Positions 22,630 through 34,388 of a DNA stretch of 64,000 nt are shown one piece after another; positions within the stretch are counted from its first letter, which is position 1, and the number at the start of each line of letters is the position of its first letter. The stretch covers positions 612,854 to 676,853 of the forward strand of contig JACTVC010000030.1 in the NCBI GenBank assembly GCA_018417955.1. The letters run 5' to 3'. Below the pieces are notes generated by a model that saw nothing but the letters and a program-made list of their open reading frames with translations, was not told where the DNA came from and made no database searches. A program made the translations under genes and the position numbers. This DNA comes from Laccaria trichodermophora (lineage: Eukaryota; Basidiomycota; Agaricomycetes; Agaricales; Hydnangiaceae).

Positions 22630-24174
22630 ATGGGGTCGATCGGCGAGCTGCCCCTAGAGCTCCGGTTGTTCACCAACTATGTAGCTGCGACGCGAGTCGT
22701 GACGGTATGTGGATGTCGACAACCTGTTCCTCCGAAACTGATACGAGCTTTTGCAGTATTTCGACGGTATGCAATCGCTTCACTTCCCTGTCTATCAACC
22801 CGAGCGTTGACTTTCACTCTTCTCGCAGTCGCCAGCGCGATGATGTTCATCTACGATTACTTCCTCACGATGGGGCTGGAAGTTGAGCTGGTCTGGGGTT
22901 CGAGGTGGGGGTTTATGAAGGCACTATATATCGTTCAGAGATATATTCCCTTCGTGGACTCAGTTGCACTTTGCCTTACCCGTAAGCCGTCACCATACAC
23001 ACATTTTTGGTTGTTCTGACCTTACCAGATCAATTTGGAAACAAAATAAGTCCCGCGATGTGTCGTACTGTTGAGACTTGGCGTGGATGTACGTTCTTTC
23101 CTCTCGTTCATGAATCGGCTGATTGTGGGGATTTTAGGGACGATGATTGCAGGGTTTTCGCTCTCGGAACGTGAGTCGCTGCGTACTGTCCTTGAAAATA
23201 AATTTAAGCAATTCGAAAAGTTGTACTCACCTTGCACGCATGGGCGGTATGGAAGAAAGACAGGCGTTTGGGGGTCTTCTTTTTATTTGTCTTTATATCG
23301 TCTCTTGCAGCGAGCTTCGTCGTAACGGCTTTCTTCTTTCGTGGTGTTCAATGTGAGTTTGCACATTTCCAGCGTCATGAATGAACCCTAACTCTTGAGT
23401 AACCCAGTTGCGGAGAGGCCATACCCAGAATTTTTTGGTTGTTTTGTGACAGGATCGAACCGCATTGTCTATCTAAACTGGGTTATTTTGATGTTTTATG
23501 AAGCTGGTAAGTAGGCCAGCTCTTCCAGCGGCCTTATGCACGACTTAGACGCATTCTGATAGTGATTTTGGTTCTGATGATTGTCCCCGGAATCGCTGCA
23601 TGTAAGTACGTGGCTGGTTGAATTCCGTCGTCATCTATACATAATATGTAGATCGACAAGGAGGGGACGTCGCGCTGCATGATGTCATTTACCGGAATGG
23701 TAAGCTCCTCCCTCTGGATTTTTTTTTCTGTATCGACTGAAATTGAAATCAAGGCATAATGGCCTATGTATACCTATTTAGTGCGCACAATCGAAAAGAC
23801 TCCTCAGTCCAGCACTTTTCCTAATTTCGATCGCAGTTCTATCCACAATCAACGTCATTGTAGTCATCAACCTCCCAGTACGTTGGTCATTTTTGCGAAA
23901 ACCTCTTTCACGACCTAAGCTTATACCTCAGGAAAGTTATCTCGATATGCTCTCCTCGTGAGTTTCCGATCGAATACATCTTTGAATCCGCTTATCAAGG
24001 AAAAGGGTGGAGCATGTGCTTCACTCGATGTTGACGAGTAGGGTGCTTCTTCGCATCCGAGCATATATGACCAGGAAAGGTCCACCCTGGTCAGATGGGT
24101 TCGCAGACCTACAGGTTAATCCAGTTAGACCAACTGGTATAAGCTTCACCCTTCCACATAAGGGCATAGAGTAA
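22630..24174 (+). CDS. DUF6533-domain multi-pass membrane protein
   Basis: About a dozen short exons join in frame from ATG 22630 to TAA 24172-24174. They include a 10-base exon (22757-22766) that gives the join RVVT-YFD-VASAMMFIYDYF. The DUF6533 signature is MMFIYDYFLTMGLEVELVWG then WGFMKALYIVQRYIPFVD. Later TM segments include WTMIAGFSLSELVLTLHAWA, LGVFLFVFISSLAASFVVTA, NWVILMFYEAVILVLMIVPG and VIYRNGIMAYVYLF-ILSTINVIVVINLP. The C-terminus has the usual LHSMLTSRVLLRIRAY. This family is basidiomycete-specific, has about seven helices and no assigned function. Each join preserves frame and the usual order of segments, so the gene is probably intact. Exon borders are by eye. Confidence 0.8.
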
Positions 24175-24648
24175 TTCTGATCGGTGGAGTATTCACTGTG
24201 GCCAGCCATTTGAAGACGTTAGAGTACCGTCATATTGCAAATAAAAATGTGTGGATAACCCCGTTCATGGTGAAAATATCTGCTTGTTTTCCTCCACGAG
24301 AAAGAGGCCGTCAATGATTTGCACATCTTTGCGATGAAGTGAGGTGCTTGGCACAGTAAATAAAATCCAGCGCAAACGTCTGGAGGGCGAATTAGAGTGG
24401 CATAGGATTTCGGGAATCAACATTCTGGGTTAGCACAGCAGAAAGCCTGGTCGATTCGATTACGAGGCCTGGCCGTGCGGGGAAGAGAGTCAGCGTGTGT
24501 GTGTAACAGGAACGGTATGTTCATAATTGCTTTAATGCAGAATGAGTGGTAATGGACGCAGGGTATTAATTTATTACGGCACAAAGCAAGGGTTCAAATT
24601 TACAACAAGGGCGATAGCGAATTTATGATACCTACAAGGTTCCCTACT
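24175..24648. other. Convergent intergenic region
   Basis: No gene or repeat recognised between the DUF6533 gene and the F-box gene. Confidence 0.5.
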
Positions 24649-25906
24649 TCAATCAATCCGTACCCAAAATTTGAAGTCGATCAATGGATTCGTTGATAAT
24701 GAAGGAAATTGTTCTGTTGGTACCGACTTCAGCTCCTCGAATATCTCTACGCTGAGGCGGTTAAACAGCATGACCCTGATACCAACTCTCACTTTCCGCA
24801 GCGCTCTGAATGCACCTGGACTGGACAAAACAATATCCAAAAGACCCCAATCTTCTCCTGTCCTGATCACAGTTCGAGGGGAGAATACATTGATTCTGAG
24901 CTCCTCGAGCACGTTATCCTCCGCAAGGATCTCCAACTCGTTGCAGAGCCCGAACAAAGGGTCCTGATACCAATATTCTGAAACCAAGTCAAATGTGAGA
25001 CGCGTTAATGTTGTAAATGAAGTTTTGTGGAACATGGTAGCGAGGCCATCAAGCGAACCAGGGGCGGCCACTGGAGTCCGGTTAATTAGCTGTGCTGGGC
25101 GAAGGCATTAGAAACTGCGTACCAAAGGTTTCAAGAGACTGGAGATGAGGCGTTGCCTGTATCAACGCCCTGGTGGTACAGATCTCTTCTTCACTCTGCA
25201 TCCTGACTCCCAAGCAGCGGACCCCTGATAAGTCAATAATCGGAAGTTTCGTTTCGGAGCGCCTGGCACGAAGTAGGACAGACACTCCAGCAGTGCAATG
25301 GGCCGAGTACCGCAAAGACCGCAAACGTGTTGGTGGATACAGTTTGGGAATATCAAGGGGCATCTCTGGCACGCTGGATTCATCTTTGAACGTCAAACGA
25401 AAGATATCCAAGTGACGGAGGTTCATGCATGGGATGAACAAGGAGACCGGAAATTTTCGAAAAGATGATATTTCGAGGAGCTCCAAACTTGGAGATTGTA
25501 TGAGATGAGTTAAACTGACCCGCAGCTTGGCAGTATGGTCAAACCAGCTACCACAGGCGGTACTGATTCTCAACGTCTGCACTTGGTGGAGGCGGAGGAG
25601 AAGTTTGGGAAGTGCAACGTCGTGGAGGTCCGGGAGTTGTATCGCAAACTTTAGTTCACGAATGAGTTGACCAAGGCCTGGATTGGCGTCAAGGATGACC
25701 GATAGATGTGTGGCGGGACTAGGAATATCTTCTGCGCCGAACGGTCGTGTGAGCGAAACGCATGCGAAGAGGTGCTTTCGACACTTGGGAAGAAGTTGGG
25801 AGCAGGTCAACGAGATTGACCTCAAGTCGGCCACAGATCCCTGCTCGTAGACCGCGTCGATGATTGCGTCAATAACTGCGGGGGTTCTGGGGATGAGGGA
25901 AGACAT
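24649..25906 (-). CDS. F-box/LRR-like protein
   Basis: The start ATG at 25906 leads into an F-box-like N-terminus: PAVIDAIIDAVYEQGSVADL, RSISLTCSQLLPKCRKHLF. Then come irregular leucine-rich segments (LLLRLHQVQTLRIS, LTHLIQSPSLELLEIS, LRHLDIFRLTF, LPIIDLSGVRCLGVRM, ATPHLQSLETF). A short intron near 25085-25117 joins LETF-AQLINRTPVAAPG in frame to the last exon, which ends IDFKFWVRID. About 410 residues. This is the typical Agaricomycete F-box type with a weakly conserved F-box and no defined substrate. Confidence 0.75.
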
Positions 25907-28052
25907 GTGTACCTGGTCAAGCGAGCTGTGATGAAGAAATCATCAGACTTTAGCTTGCACAAGGACGAACCATCCTACTTTTAGACTAGTGGTGCGCCGC
26001 ACACTGGCACGCTTGATTAATAACATGGATGATCGACAATCGTGCCAAAAGAACTTCCCGCGACGCTTTACAAAGTGCGAAGTGTGGGATCACCTGTCCT
26101 TCCATAACCACACCTGGATAAGGAACCTAAAATCGATGAGGTTAAGTATACGGCACGATCATGTTAGTGGGAAAATTAAGAAATTAGTCTGTGTTGGAGG
26201 TCAATCTCCATTTGTTACAACGGGCTGTGACACCGATAAAACGGCGCCCAATGACCAAAATAACTCAGGATCCCGTGGTCATTTAGGTTCTGCTAAAGTT
26301 CAAAGAGCCCGTATCAAACCACTTGCAGAGATGCTGCACAGCGCCCCAAAGGCATCTTTGCCTGAGAGGAAGTAACGGCAACAATCGATGACGCTGGTTC
26401 ATTTCCTGAGTTTTGACTCCAAGGCACTGTACCTGATCATGTGTGATTGACTGAACCCACAACGGGCCGAGTTTGGAGTGCGGAAGAGATCTGGTATCGA
26501 GCCTCTAGATTTTGAAGTCCAAATGGAAATATACTACACCTGTAGTTGGGCAGAGTTGGGCTGAGATTCCGCTTCCTTGAAGGGCAAGTTAAGATCAAGC
26601 TCCATTTGTATAAATTTCCATCCTTACTTACTTCTGGACGCAGCTGGACGCCCAGCGCAAGTCCGCCGATACGCTGACAATGTCTGAGTGGAGCGCTAAT
26701 TTCATTGGGACCCAGGCTTCAGGCGAGTCACAGCCCATTACTAGAAATCGCCCGTATACCGAAAAGCAGAATACGAAGTGCTTCTGCCTTGAAATGCCCG
26801 GAAAAACCAAACCAGTAATGTTTTCTCAGTGTTGGTTATGTTGAAGGGCGACGCAAGGGGGTGGCGGAATGTGGAAAAGAGACCAACACTCGTTATTTTT
26901 TTTTCAGAGTTCCGCTTGACACCCCCCCACCACCTACCTTCCTAATAGAGTATGTTTTTCCCATACTATGTTTTTTTTTTTGAATTCATAAAATTCACAG
27001 AAAATTTACAACAAGTAAATTCGGCCTAATGGCAGTGGTTACTCCAAATCTGATTATGTTGTACATTGCACCATGGCCAGCTGCATCGCAGTTATGGTCG
27101 CCGGGATTGTAATAGGGAGCTGGGATGGGAGGGTAATGGTGCCGAGTAAGAATCTGAAGCGTCGAAAGTGGTGTGACTGATTGCAACTAGGTCAGCGTAA
27201 ATGCCGTTGGATCCTGCGCCTCTTGGCTTGGGCCCTTGGGGTGGCATGCGGAGTGTATTAGGGTGTGTCGAGACTTGAGACTCGACGTAGACGGTATGTC
27301 GCCACATCAGGTTTGTGATTGATTTGGACCGTCAGCGCTTCAGCTTCAACAGATGCATCTCATCAATCATCCATGGAACATCGCTGACGATGAAAATTTG
27401 AAATTGATGGGGGTCACTCTTTTTTTTTTCGGCCTGCGGCCGGACACCCCCCCCCCAACCCTTGGTTCGGGATCCACGTCCCGCTACCCCCTTGGGGCGA
27501 CGGTACAATGGAGTTGGTGCAAAAACCACCATAGATCTAGAGGAGAATCGGAAAAAAAATACTCGCCAGGGCGAGGTGATGAAAGCGATGAAATACATAA
27601 CCCTGCACCAATATTAGTGTGTAACGCAACACTCTTCACACCCGTCATGGGAAAAAACGTCACGTGGGCTGCTGAGGGCGATGCAGGTTGTAAATCGACC
27701 TTTTTGAGGTCGCTTTCCACCGCAGATTATCAGTATGAAGAATTAAGCCGTTGTTGTCCGGCCCGGCTTGGGCGGCAACGCCGAGCGCAAAAGAGACTGC
27801 AAAAACGGTCTCACGATTGGTTGGCTTGTGACACGATCATGCGAAGATGAAAGTCCTCGCGTTTGTCAAATTTATGAATGCGCTGTGATCAAGAAACGAT
27901 GATCTCACGCAGGTCCCACGTATTCGTTGCCTTAATCCCATTCCTAGAAAGAGCCGATTCCTTTTGAGCTTTAGGCTGTGCAGCGTGATGAGGGTTGGAG
28001 GGAGCATTGTCCTTCGATTGTCCTTGTTTGCAGTACTTGGAGAAGCCCAAGC
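25907..28052. other. Gene-poor region
   Basis: About 2.1 kb. Frames such as 25989-26375 (+) have no motif or codon-use support. Two short homopolymer blocks, each T-run followed by a C-run (about 26898-26935 and 27419-27460), resemble each other and may be transposon ends, but I could not define an element. Confidence 0.4.
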
Positions 28053-28206
28053 ACAGATACTGTGGTATTTCGACCGACTGTTCGGTCACTCGTCACATCA
28101 GACGATGAACTGAACAGATACGGCGCTTGTCACGGGTCACTCGGGGGGTTGAATAGGGTGACATTTTACCCTAAAAAGGAAGGTCCCGTCAAAAACTCAT
28201 TTTTCT
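28053..28206 (+). repeat. 154-bp perfect direct repeat, copy 1
   Basis: Identical over 154 bases to 28626-28779, 573 bases downstream. Begins ACAGATACTGTGGTATTTCG and ends AACTCATTTTTCT. It contains the terminal sequence of the element at 28633. Confidence 0.9.
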
Positions 28207-28625
28207 ATCTTCCGTCGTATTTGAAGCCTTTTGAAGGCTGTGTATCCTAGGAATCCTCTGCCGCCACCACCACCAGCACCGCCAGTACCTAATTCTTCGT
28301 GCCGAAGGGCTTCAATTTTTTGTTGTGTTTTTGAAATCTATGTCATTCGCGTTATTTTTACGAGTACACTCCATTAAAATATGTGCCTCGAGCACTTTTT
28401 TTTTGAAAGTGTTGCCACCTTATTTCGACGTTCTGGCGCAAAACGCGAAATTTCACTAAGTGTCGTGTCACACATGGGAACCTCGACAAATCTGGCTCCG
28501 TTCCGCCCAGTCCTTCGGTGGTGATCTTGCCTTTCACTCTCCGCCTGATGTTTGAAGCCACAACAAAGCCACAACATGGGACAAACAAATCGTGATCACC
28601 ACCGAACGAACTGGTAGCGAGTCTA

Positions 28626-28779
28626 ACAGATACTGTGGTATTTCGACCGACTGTTCGGTCACTCGTCACATCAGACGATGAACTGAACAGATACGGCGCT
28701 TGTCACGGGTCACTCGGGGGGTTGAATAGGGTGACATTTTACCCTAAAAAGGAAGGTCCCGTCAAAAACTCATTTTTCT
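28626..28779 (+). repeat. 154-bp perfect direct repeat, copy 2
   Basis: Second copy of 28053-28206. This one forms the left end of a complete TIR element. Confidence 0.9.
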
Positions 28780-29102
28780 CCGCTGCGCGGCGTTCACACC
28801 TATTACAGAACTATATACCATCCAAATCTGCTTCTATAGGTATCCAAACAGGAAGTAGATGTCAAATTAAAGGAATCTAGAACTTTTTGGGCCACAATCC
28901 TGGATGAGAATTGCACTGGACGAGAGGTTGTGGAGGAGGCAAAAAGGTTGCTGCCAGCCGCCATGTCAACCGCTCAATAAACTTTGGTGGCTGAACACTT
29001 TCATTACTATGTCACGCGGTCATCTTGATTTCGAACACTCCTCCCATCTGTTCGGGGCCGTCACGCGTCACATTGGCCGAACAGTCGGTCGAAATACCAC
29101 AG
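28633..29102. mobile_element. TA-flanked MITE (Tc1/mariner-like), about 470 bp
   Basis: The left end CTGTGGTATTTCGACCGACT GTTCGG is mirrored at the right end (…CCGAACAGTCGGTCGAAATACCACAG as printed in parts on the plus strand), a perfect inverted repeat of 26 bases. TA lies directly outside both ends (28631-28632 and 29103-29104). No transposase frame. A second left end (28058) without its own right end lies upstream, so the locus carries a partial duplicate. Confidence 0.75.
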
Positions 29103-29281
29103 TAAATTACGTTGCACATCATGACCTAGGTAAATACGAGTGCCAGTGAAGTGATTCAAGGAGTTTAATTATAAATAAAGAATGGTTATGTGTAGCATAT
29201 CTAGATGTGTAAAACTTAAATCATCTGAAATCGAACGTAAATCAAACTGCCCAACGGCTGCACCAGCACCAAAGGCTGAAG

Positions 29282-30643
29282 TCAATCAAAAAACGCCCGA
29301 GCAAGGAGGCCATCTAAACGTAGTTGTTTCAACCCACTAATGTCAAGCTCATGTGTTTGTCCCTGAGATCCAAATTCCACCTGAACTTCCTTCAAACACG
29401 CAACTCCATTAACCACCGCCGTTTCTTTCCATCTCTGCCTAATCATGTTCACAAATTCTCCATCCGTCGATTGAACGCGCCCCGTTAATTTGAGAATCTT
29501 AAGTTCGGGACAGAGCACAGTGTCATCATCATCTTCCTTTCGCACTCCGAGTGCACGAATCACTTTGTCGGTAAGATTCGGCCTTCTCGCCGACTCATCG
29601 CACACTACCAGGGTCTCTAATCTGGGAGCGAGGATGAGGCACTCAATGAGCTCTTCCTCTTCGACGCCAAAGTTCTCTAGCACAAATGTTTGGAGCGGCG
29701 GAGAGTTGGAGCGGTGGAGAAGGTTGGGGATCTCAGATGTTATGTGGGCGGCAGCGCGGGAATGCAGTCCCGTCGATTCGATCACAAGTGACGATAGTAC
29801 TGGGAAGGTCAGGGTGTGAAGGAGAGGGAGGATGTTGACACTTGCTTCAATGCGGAATGAGTGAAGGAAGGTGAGGATAATGGGGGAGGTTGACAGTTGA
29901 TGTAAATTCGGCGTCTTTTCTGACACGCTCTCAAAGTAACAGGATTGAAGATTAGGAGAACGGCTGAGGATATCGTAACAATTGGCGATAGAGAGAAGGC
30001 ACTCGAAATGGATAAAGGAGAGCTTGAACCAAGGAAGTATTGGGAAGAGTTGAAAAGCTGAGTATGGTCCAAGTTGCCACGTCAGAGAGTGAAGGAGCGG
30101 CGAGTTTTGGAAGAGGAGTGCGAGATCCTGAGGGGTGCCCGAATAACCCGAATGAATCTGAACAGTAGCCTCCCGAAGTAAAGGAGCGCCCGTGCTGGGC
30201 AGATCCATCAATAGATTGGATGGAACTCTAATAAGACGCAGGAATTTCCAACGGTGCATCTGCGCGATAATGGCCCGCATGATCTCGGATAGATGTGGAA
30301 GGTTCTCATGTACAAATTCTCCGATTTTGACCTCAACTGAGATGTCCAGTGGCACTGCCCCAGATCTTTTCAACCACACGTGTAACAGCTCCGCTTTCAT
30401 ACGACAGCGACCCCAGCCAAAGCACTCGATAGCAACAGTCGACCAGAGTGAGGGTAGCGAAACGGCGACCTGCCTCCAGTGGCGAGAGACTTGACAGAGC
30501 AGAAGAGGTGCGGTCGTTCTTCGAGGACGACTAGTGATGGGTGGAAGACATTGCAGGAAAATGTCGCCCAAAATCTCATTGGGGATGTGATCCAGCAGGT
30601 TCTCGTAAGCTTGGTCAGAGAGATCGGGACGCTGTATGGCCAT
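29282..30643 (-). CDS. F-box/LRR-type protein, single exon
   Basis: 453 codons without introns. The F-box reads LDHIPNEILGDIFLQCLPP then TTAPLLLCQVSRHWRQVAVS and LPSLWSTVAIECF, a textbook Agaricomycete arrangement (IPNEIL... LCQVSRHWR... LWS). The rest is leucine-rich with no catalytic motif (ALLFQNSPLLHSLTW, LECLILAPRLETLVVCDE, LCPELKILKLTGRVQS). The probable role is substrate recruitment to an SCF ubiquitin ligase; no substrate can be named. The start is the first ATG, 18 codons before the F-box. It is divergent from the F-box gene at 31025 with about 380 bases between them. Confidence 0.83.
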   Translation of the reverse strand: MAIQRPDLSDQAYENLLDHIPNEILGDIFLQCLPPITSRPRRTTAPLLLCQVSRHWRQVAVSLPSLWSTVAIECFGWGRCRMKAELLHVWLKRSGAVPLDISVEVKIGEFVHENLPHLSEIMRAIIAQMHRWKFLRLIRVPSNLLMDLPSTGAPLLREATVQIHSGYSGTPQDLALLFQNSPLLHSLTWQLGPYSAFQLFPILPWFKLSFIHFECLLSIANCYDILSRSPNLQSCYFESVSEKTPNLHQLSTSPIILTFLHSFRIEASVNILPLLHTLTFPVLSSLVIESTGLHSRAAAHITSEIPNLLHRSNSPPLQTFVLENFGVEEEELIECLILAPRLETLVVCDESARRPNLTDKVIRALGVRKEDDDDTVLCPELKILKLTGRVQSTDGEFVNMIRQRWKETAVVNGVACLKEVQVEFGSQGQTHELDISGLKQLRLDGLLARAFFD

Positions 30644-31024
30644 TTCCTGTATATTTGTCGGTAAGAGACGATGTCATCAATCGCAATTCGTAAATATTAC
30701 TTTGTTCATCGGAAAAGGGACTGTTGATGACGAAGTCTGTGCGTAAGCTTTGGCGCCAAATCTAAAGAACGATATGCCAGGATGGACATTCAGGGAGGTG
30801 ATGACTCACAAAGAAAAAATATTCCTCAGCAACGCAAGCACCGCTTGAAATCTCATAGAGCGTGTCCTCCAGATGCGGGAATCGAGTTTGCAGTGAATGC
30901 GGACGGGGAACTGTGCAAATTCTGCTTTTGATATTGTCGTGGGAAGAATAGAAACAAAATAGTTATTAGCTTTGTCATCACCTAAATACTACCGTGACGA
31001 CGATCCAAGTCGGCCAATCCGTCG
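30644..31024. other. Divergent promoter region between two F-box genes
   Basis: 381 bases with no coding signal; likely shared upstream region. Confidence 0.5.
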
Positions 31025-33531
31025 ATGGCGGAACAACTTCCTGATGAGCTTCTAAAAGAGATATTGTCACCGCTGCTTGACGTATCTGAAGGAAAGTTTC
31101 TAGACTCTTCTGACCTCGCAAAATCTCCCTTTTCCCTTTCTCCCCTATCGTCGTCGGTTGTCTTGGAAGTCTGCAAGAGCTGGCTGCGCGTCTCCACCCC
31201 CTTGCTCTATCGTGTCGTCGTCCTTCGGTCCAAGGCTCAGGCCAAAGCTTTAGAGCGTGCACTGAAAAGTAACAAATCATTTGGTCTATTCATCAAGAAG
31301 CTGCGCGTGGAGGGAGGGTATGGGGGAGCAATGAAGACGATTCTCCAGGCCTCGCCGAACATCGCGCACCTGTGGATTACATTGGCTCTGAGATCCGAGG
31401 GGAACGTATCTGGCCTGTGCCTTTCGCTTTCCAGTATCAACCCGTCGCGCGTTACGTTGCATGATTCTTGGTACGAGGCTCGGAATGCCCAGGTGCTCAA
31501 GCTCGCCGAGACGCTATGCAATTGTCTGGAGAACTGGACGAAACTGGTATGTGTATTTACTACTCTCTGAGCTCTCGTAGAACTTATGGCACTGCGCCAG
31601 ACCACGGTTGATCTACCATATCTTTCAAATCATCGTGCCACCCTTCGTGGGGAATCACTTGCACAATCCATGGTTGTCTCGAAATCCCTCAAAACTGTGA
31701 ATGCACTCACCACGACTTACTATTCCATCCCGTCATGGCTTCGGATCCTTGGCGATAGCACCTCCCTCGAGTCTATCCACTTGCTACCGACAACCTTCGC
31801 GTCCTTTCTATCTCAGCTTCAACAGCTTCCAAGGCTACACAGTCTGGTGGTCTTTGAAGAACCGTCAGTGAAATTTTCTCCTCCGTCAGGATGCCTCCAT
31901 TTCACATTCTTACGGGTTTGCAGCAGAGGCTCACATTCGTCTATGGAGATTGAACCATCAAATGACACAAGTCTGGGCCCCACCTCGATACCTAGCAACT
32001 TCACCTCTAATCCCATGCGCGTAACGCCCCTTTCGCACGTATCGCAAGACTTGCGTGATCGCGTCTGGGATTTGGTCATTCAGTTCGCGATTGGAATCAA
32101 TGCCCTAGAAGCTGAGCGCCTACCGACATCAGGTGATGCCTTAACATGGAACGAAACACGTTTAGCGCTTTGTCGCGTCTCAAAATACTTCAAAGTAAGT
32201 TACGAAACCGTCCAATACTTCTCTTCATAACCTTTATCAAACACTCCTTATAATTGTGCAGACGCTGGTCGAGCCTTATTTATACGCGTATCCCATCTTT
32301 ACTTCCATGGACTCAGGGCTATGTGACTTTGCTGACCGCCTCAAGGAGGACCCGTCTCTGCGAACGCGCCTCCGAGCTCTGTACATGGCGGGTGGGTCCA
32401 TCTATCCTCAAGATGATATACAAGATACTCTTCGGCAAACTTTCGAAGATGGCGCAGTCGCCCACCAGAACAAGATGGCAGTTGTTCGCGTATGTGGTTT
32501 AGGCGGTGTCAGATCCTCTGCGCGCATTCGTTGGGATGTATTCGAATCTATGGCGTCAGCGACTGGTCCGACCATCCTTTCCCTCCGTAAGCTTCATATC
32601 GAGAGTCCAACAAAGAAACGGCAGAACCCGTCCGTCTTCTCCAAGTTTTCTGCGCTTCGCATCCTTGCAGGAGCGGTTCTGGCTGAATTCTCGGAGACTC
32701 CGAAGAACATTAACCGAGATAGTCTTCCGAATCTGGAGCGCCTTGAGCTGACGGCGGTCTCCCCTTCGTGCTTAAAGGTGCTCTCAATGATGAAGTACGT
32801 CTTACGAGTGCTTGCGAACTGGGTGTAGCTGACTGTTTTTAGATTACCGATGTTGCATACCATGTCCCTTCCATCGTCGAAGGGTAAAGTAAAGCATTGC
32901 TCTTTCTAAAATCACATGGTTCCAAACTACGTGTCCTGAACATTGAACTAGAGCATGAAATGAAAGCAGAGAACCTCTCCATCTTCGATCTTTGTCCAAA
33001 CTTGGTCTCTTTGACTATGAGGGTGTTCAAAAATGTGTGTATACTTTCAAGCCTCGTTTGCGCTTTCTTCTGATGTTCGAATAACAATTTTACAGACTCA
33101 GGGTCTCCTCAATCCTGCCAGCCAATTCAAGCAGTCGAAGCTCACAAAGATTGTTTTGCTAAGGAATCCAGCTATCATTGGCAAGAGGTTGGATACTTTC
33201 GAATACCCATTATCCTAAAACATAACTCCGGGTATTCCAGATTTGACCATAAAATTCACGCCAGTTTCTTTGTAGCCATCGACGGCAAGAATTTTTCTGT
33301 TCTCCAAGAAATACAGGTAGACTTTTGCGAGTGGCCGACCCTCGAGTACGTGGCGATTCCTTCGTTAGCCCAGATCAATGTCTGATTAACTCACGCTCAA
33401 CTCATAGGCACGAGATAAAGAAGAGTGTCTGGCCTAGGTGGGCCGAACATCTGGCAACACATAATATTAGGTTGACAGACAAGGATGGACGGCATTGGAG
33501 GCCTCGGTTGCAGTCGTCGAGACGCCGATGA
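31025..33531 (+). CDS. F-box protein with a probable one-base frameshift
   Basis: N-terminus MAEQLPDELLKEILSPLLDV then VCKSWLRVSTPLLYRVVVLR is a clear F-box. Exons join in frame: NWTKL-TTVDLPYLSNH, RVSKYFK-TLVEPYLYAYP, LSMMK-LPMLHTMSLPSSK, IIGKR-FDHKIHASFFVAIDG and PTLE-HEIKKSVWPRWAEH. It ends in LTDKDGRHWRPRLQSSRRR at 33531. At about 32885-32895 the frame breaks: SSKGKV and the next recognisable block (KALLFLKSHGSKLRVLNIEL) are one base out of register. Either a base was lost (pseudogene or sequencing error), or a 68-base intron (gtaaag...aactag) removes that block and continues in frame as SSK-EHEMKAENL. The family's usual FLKAHGSKL motif argues that the block is coding. The gene could thus be intact with an atypical splice, or recently broken. 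Confidence 0.68.
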
Positions 33532-34388
33532 TGCGCGCACCACCGGTCGACGGAAAGCTTGCACGTGGTATTTCGAAGCACGTCCTGAATCACTTTGACC
33601 GCCCCTAATGACCTCCTCATTCTGACCTTTCCCCCCTCAAAGGTGGATGGATGGGGAACAACAAGCACAATGTCTATCCACTAAGTAATCATTTTATCAC
33701 GTTGACCTATTTACTTACTAAAACCCTTTCTGGTGTTCTTGATATCGAGTATATGTGTCGTATGATTGAGCACCTGTACTCCTTATCCAGCTGACGAAAA
33801 TATTGTTCAGATAATCCCGAGTGTTACGGCTTAAGTCATGCTGCAATGGTCTTCTTAATTACAATCTTCTCAAATACTTATCAAGCCGCCTCTACCCTGT
33901 AAATTCAACACCTAAACTGTGCTTTTTAGGTACCCGAGTAGATTTGGCCTGTAGTTATCAACGCGCTAAATCTCAGACCTTCCAACAGTACTACGACTGA
34001 TTGGTGGACGACTTGTAGAGGGAACAGCCCTGTATTTGGTTATACCGATCCCCTCTGGATTGCGTATTACCCGCTTTCAAGCATAGGAACCTTGGCTGCG
34101 GGATGGCAGTGTGTTTCTTTCAATGTTGTTTCCGAGTTGACTCACTCGCGACCCGGCAAGCTTCACGACGTTCTGGCAGTACGCAGACTCTGGCCCGAAT
34201 CCTTATAATGGTGATGCGACGGAATTCAAACGGCAAGTTTACCTTCGTTCCCACTCAGATTGATCACCAGTTCTTTTCTAGGTTGGCCAGTTGTGTCTTG
34301 GATTTTCGTTGTCTGTGTGGCACATAGGAACATATGTAATATGTACTATATACAAGTTGCGAACATCGTCGACAAAACAAAACAGCCA
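33532..34388. other. Convergent intergenic region
   Basis: About 860 bases between the F-box and DUF3533 gene ends. No supported gene. Confidence 0.5.

Noticed and set aside
25989..26375. 128-codon plus-strand frame
   Set aside because: No motif, no splice context, mixed composition; probably chance.
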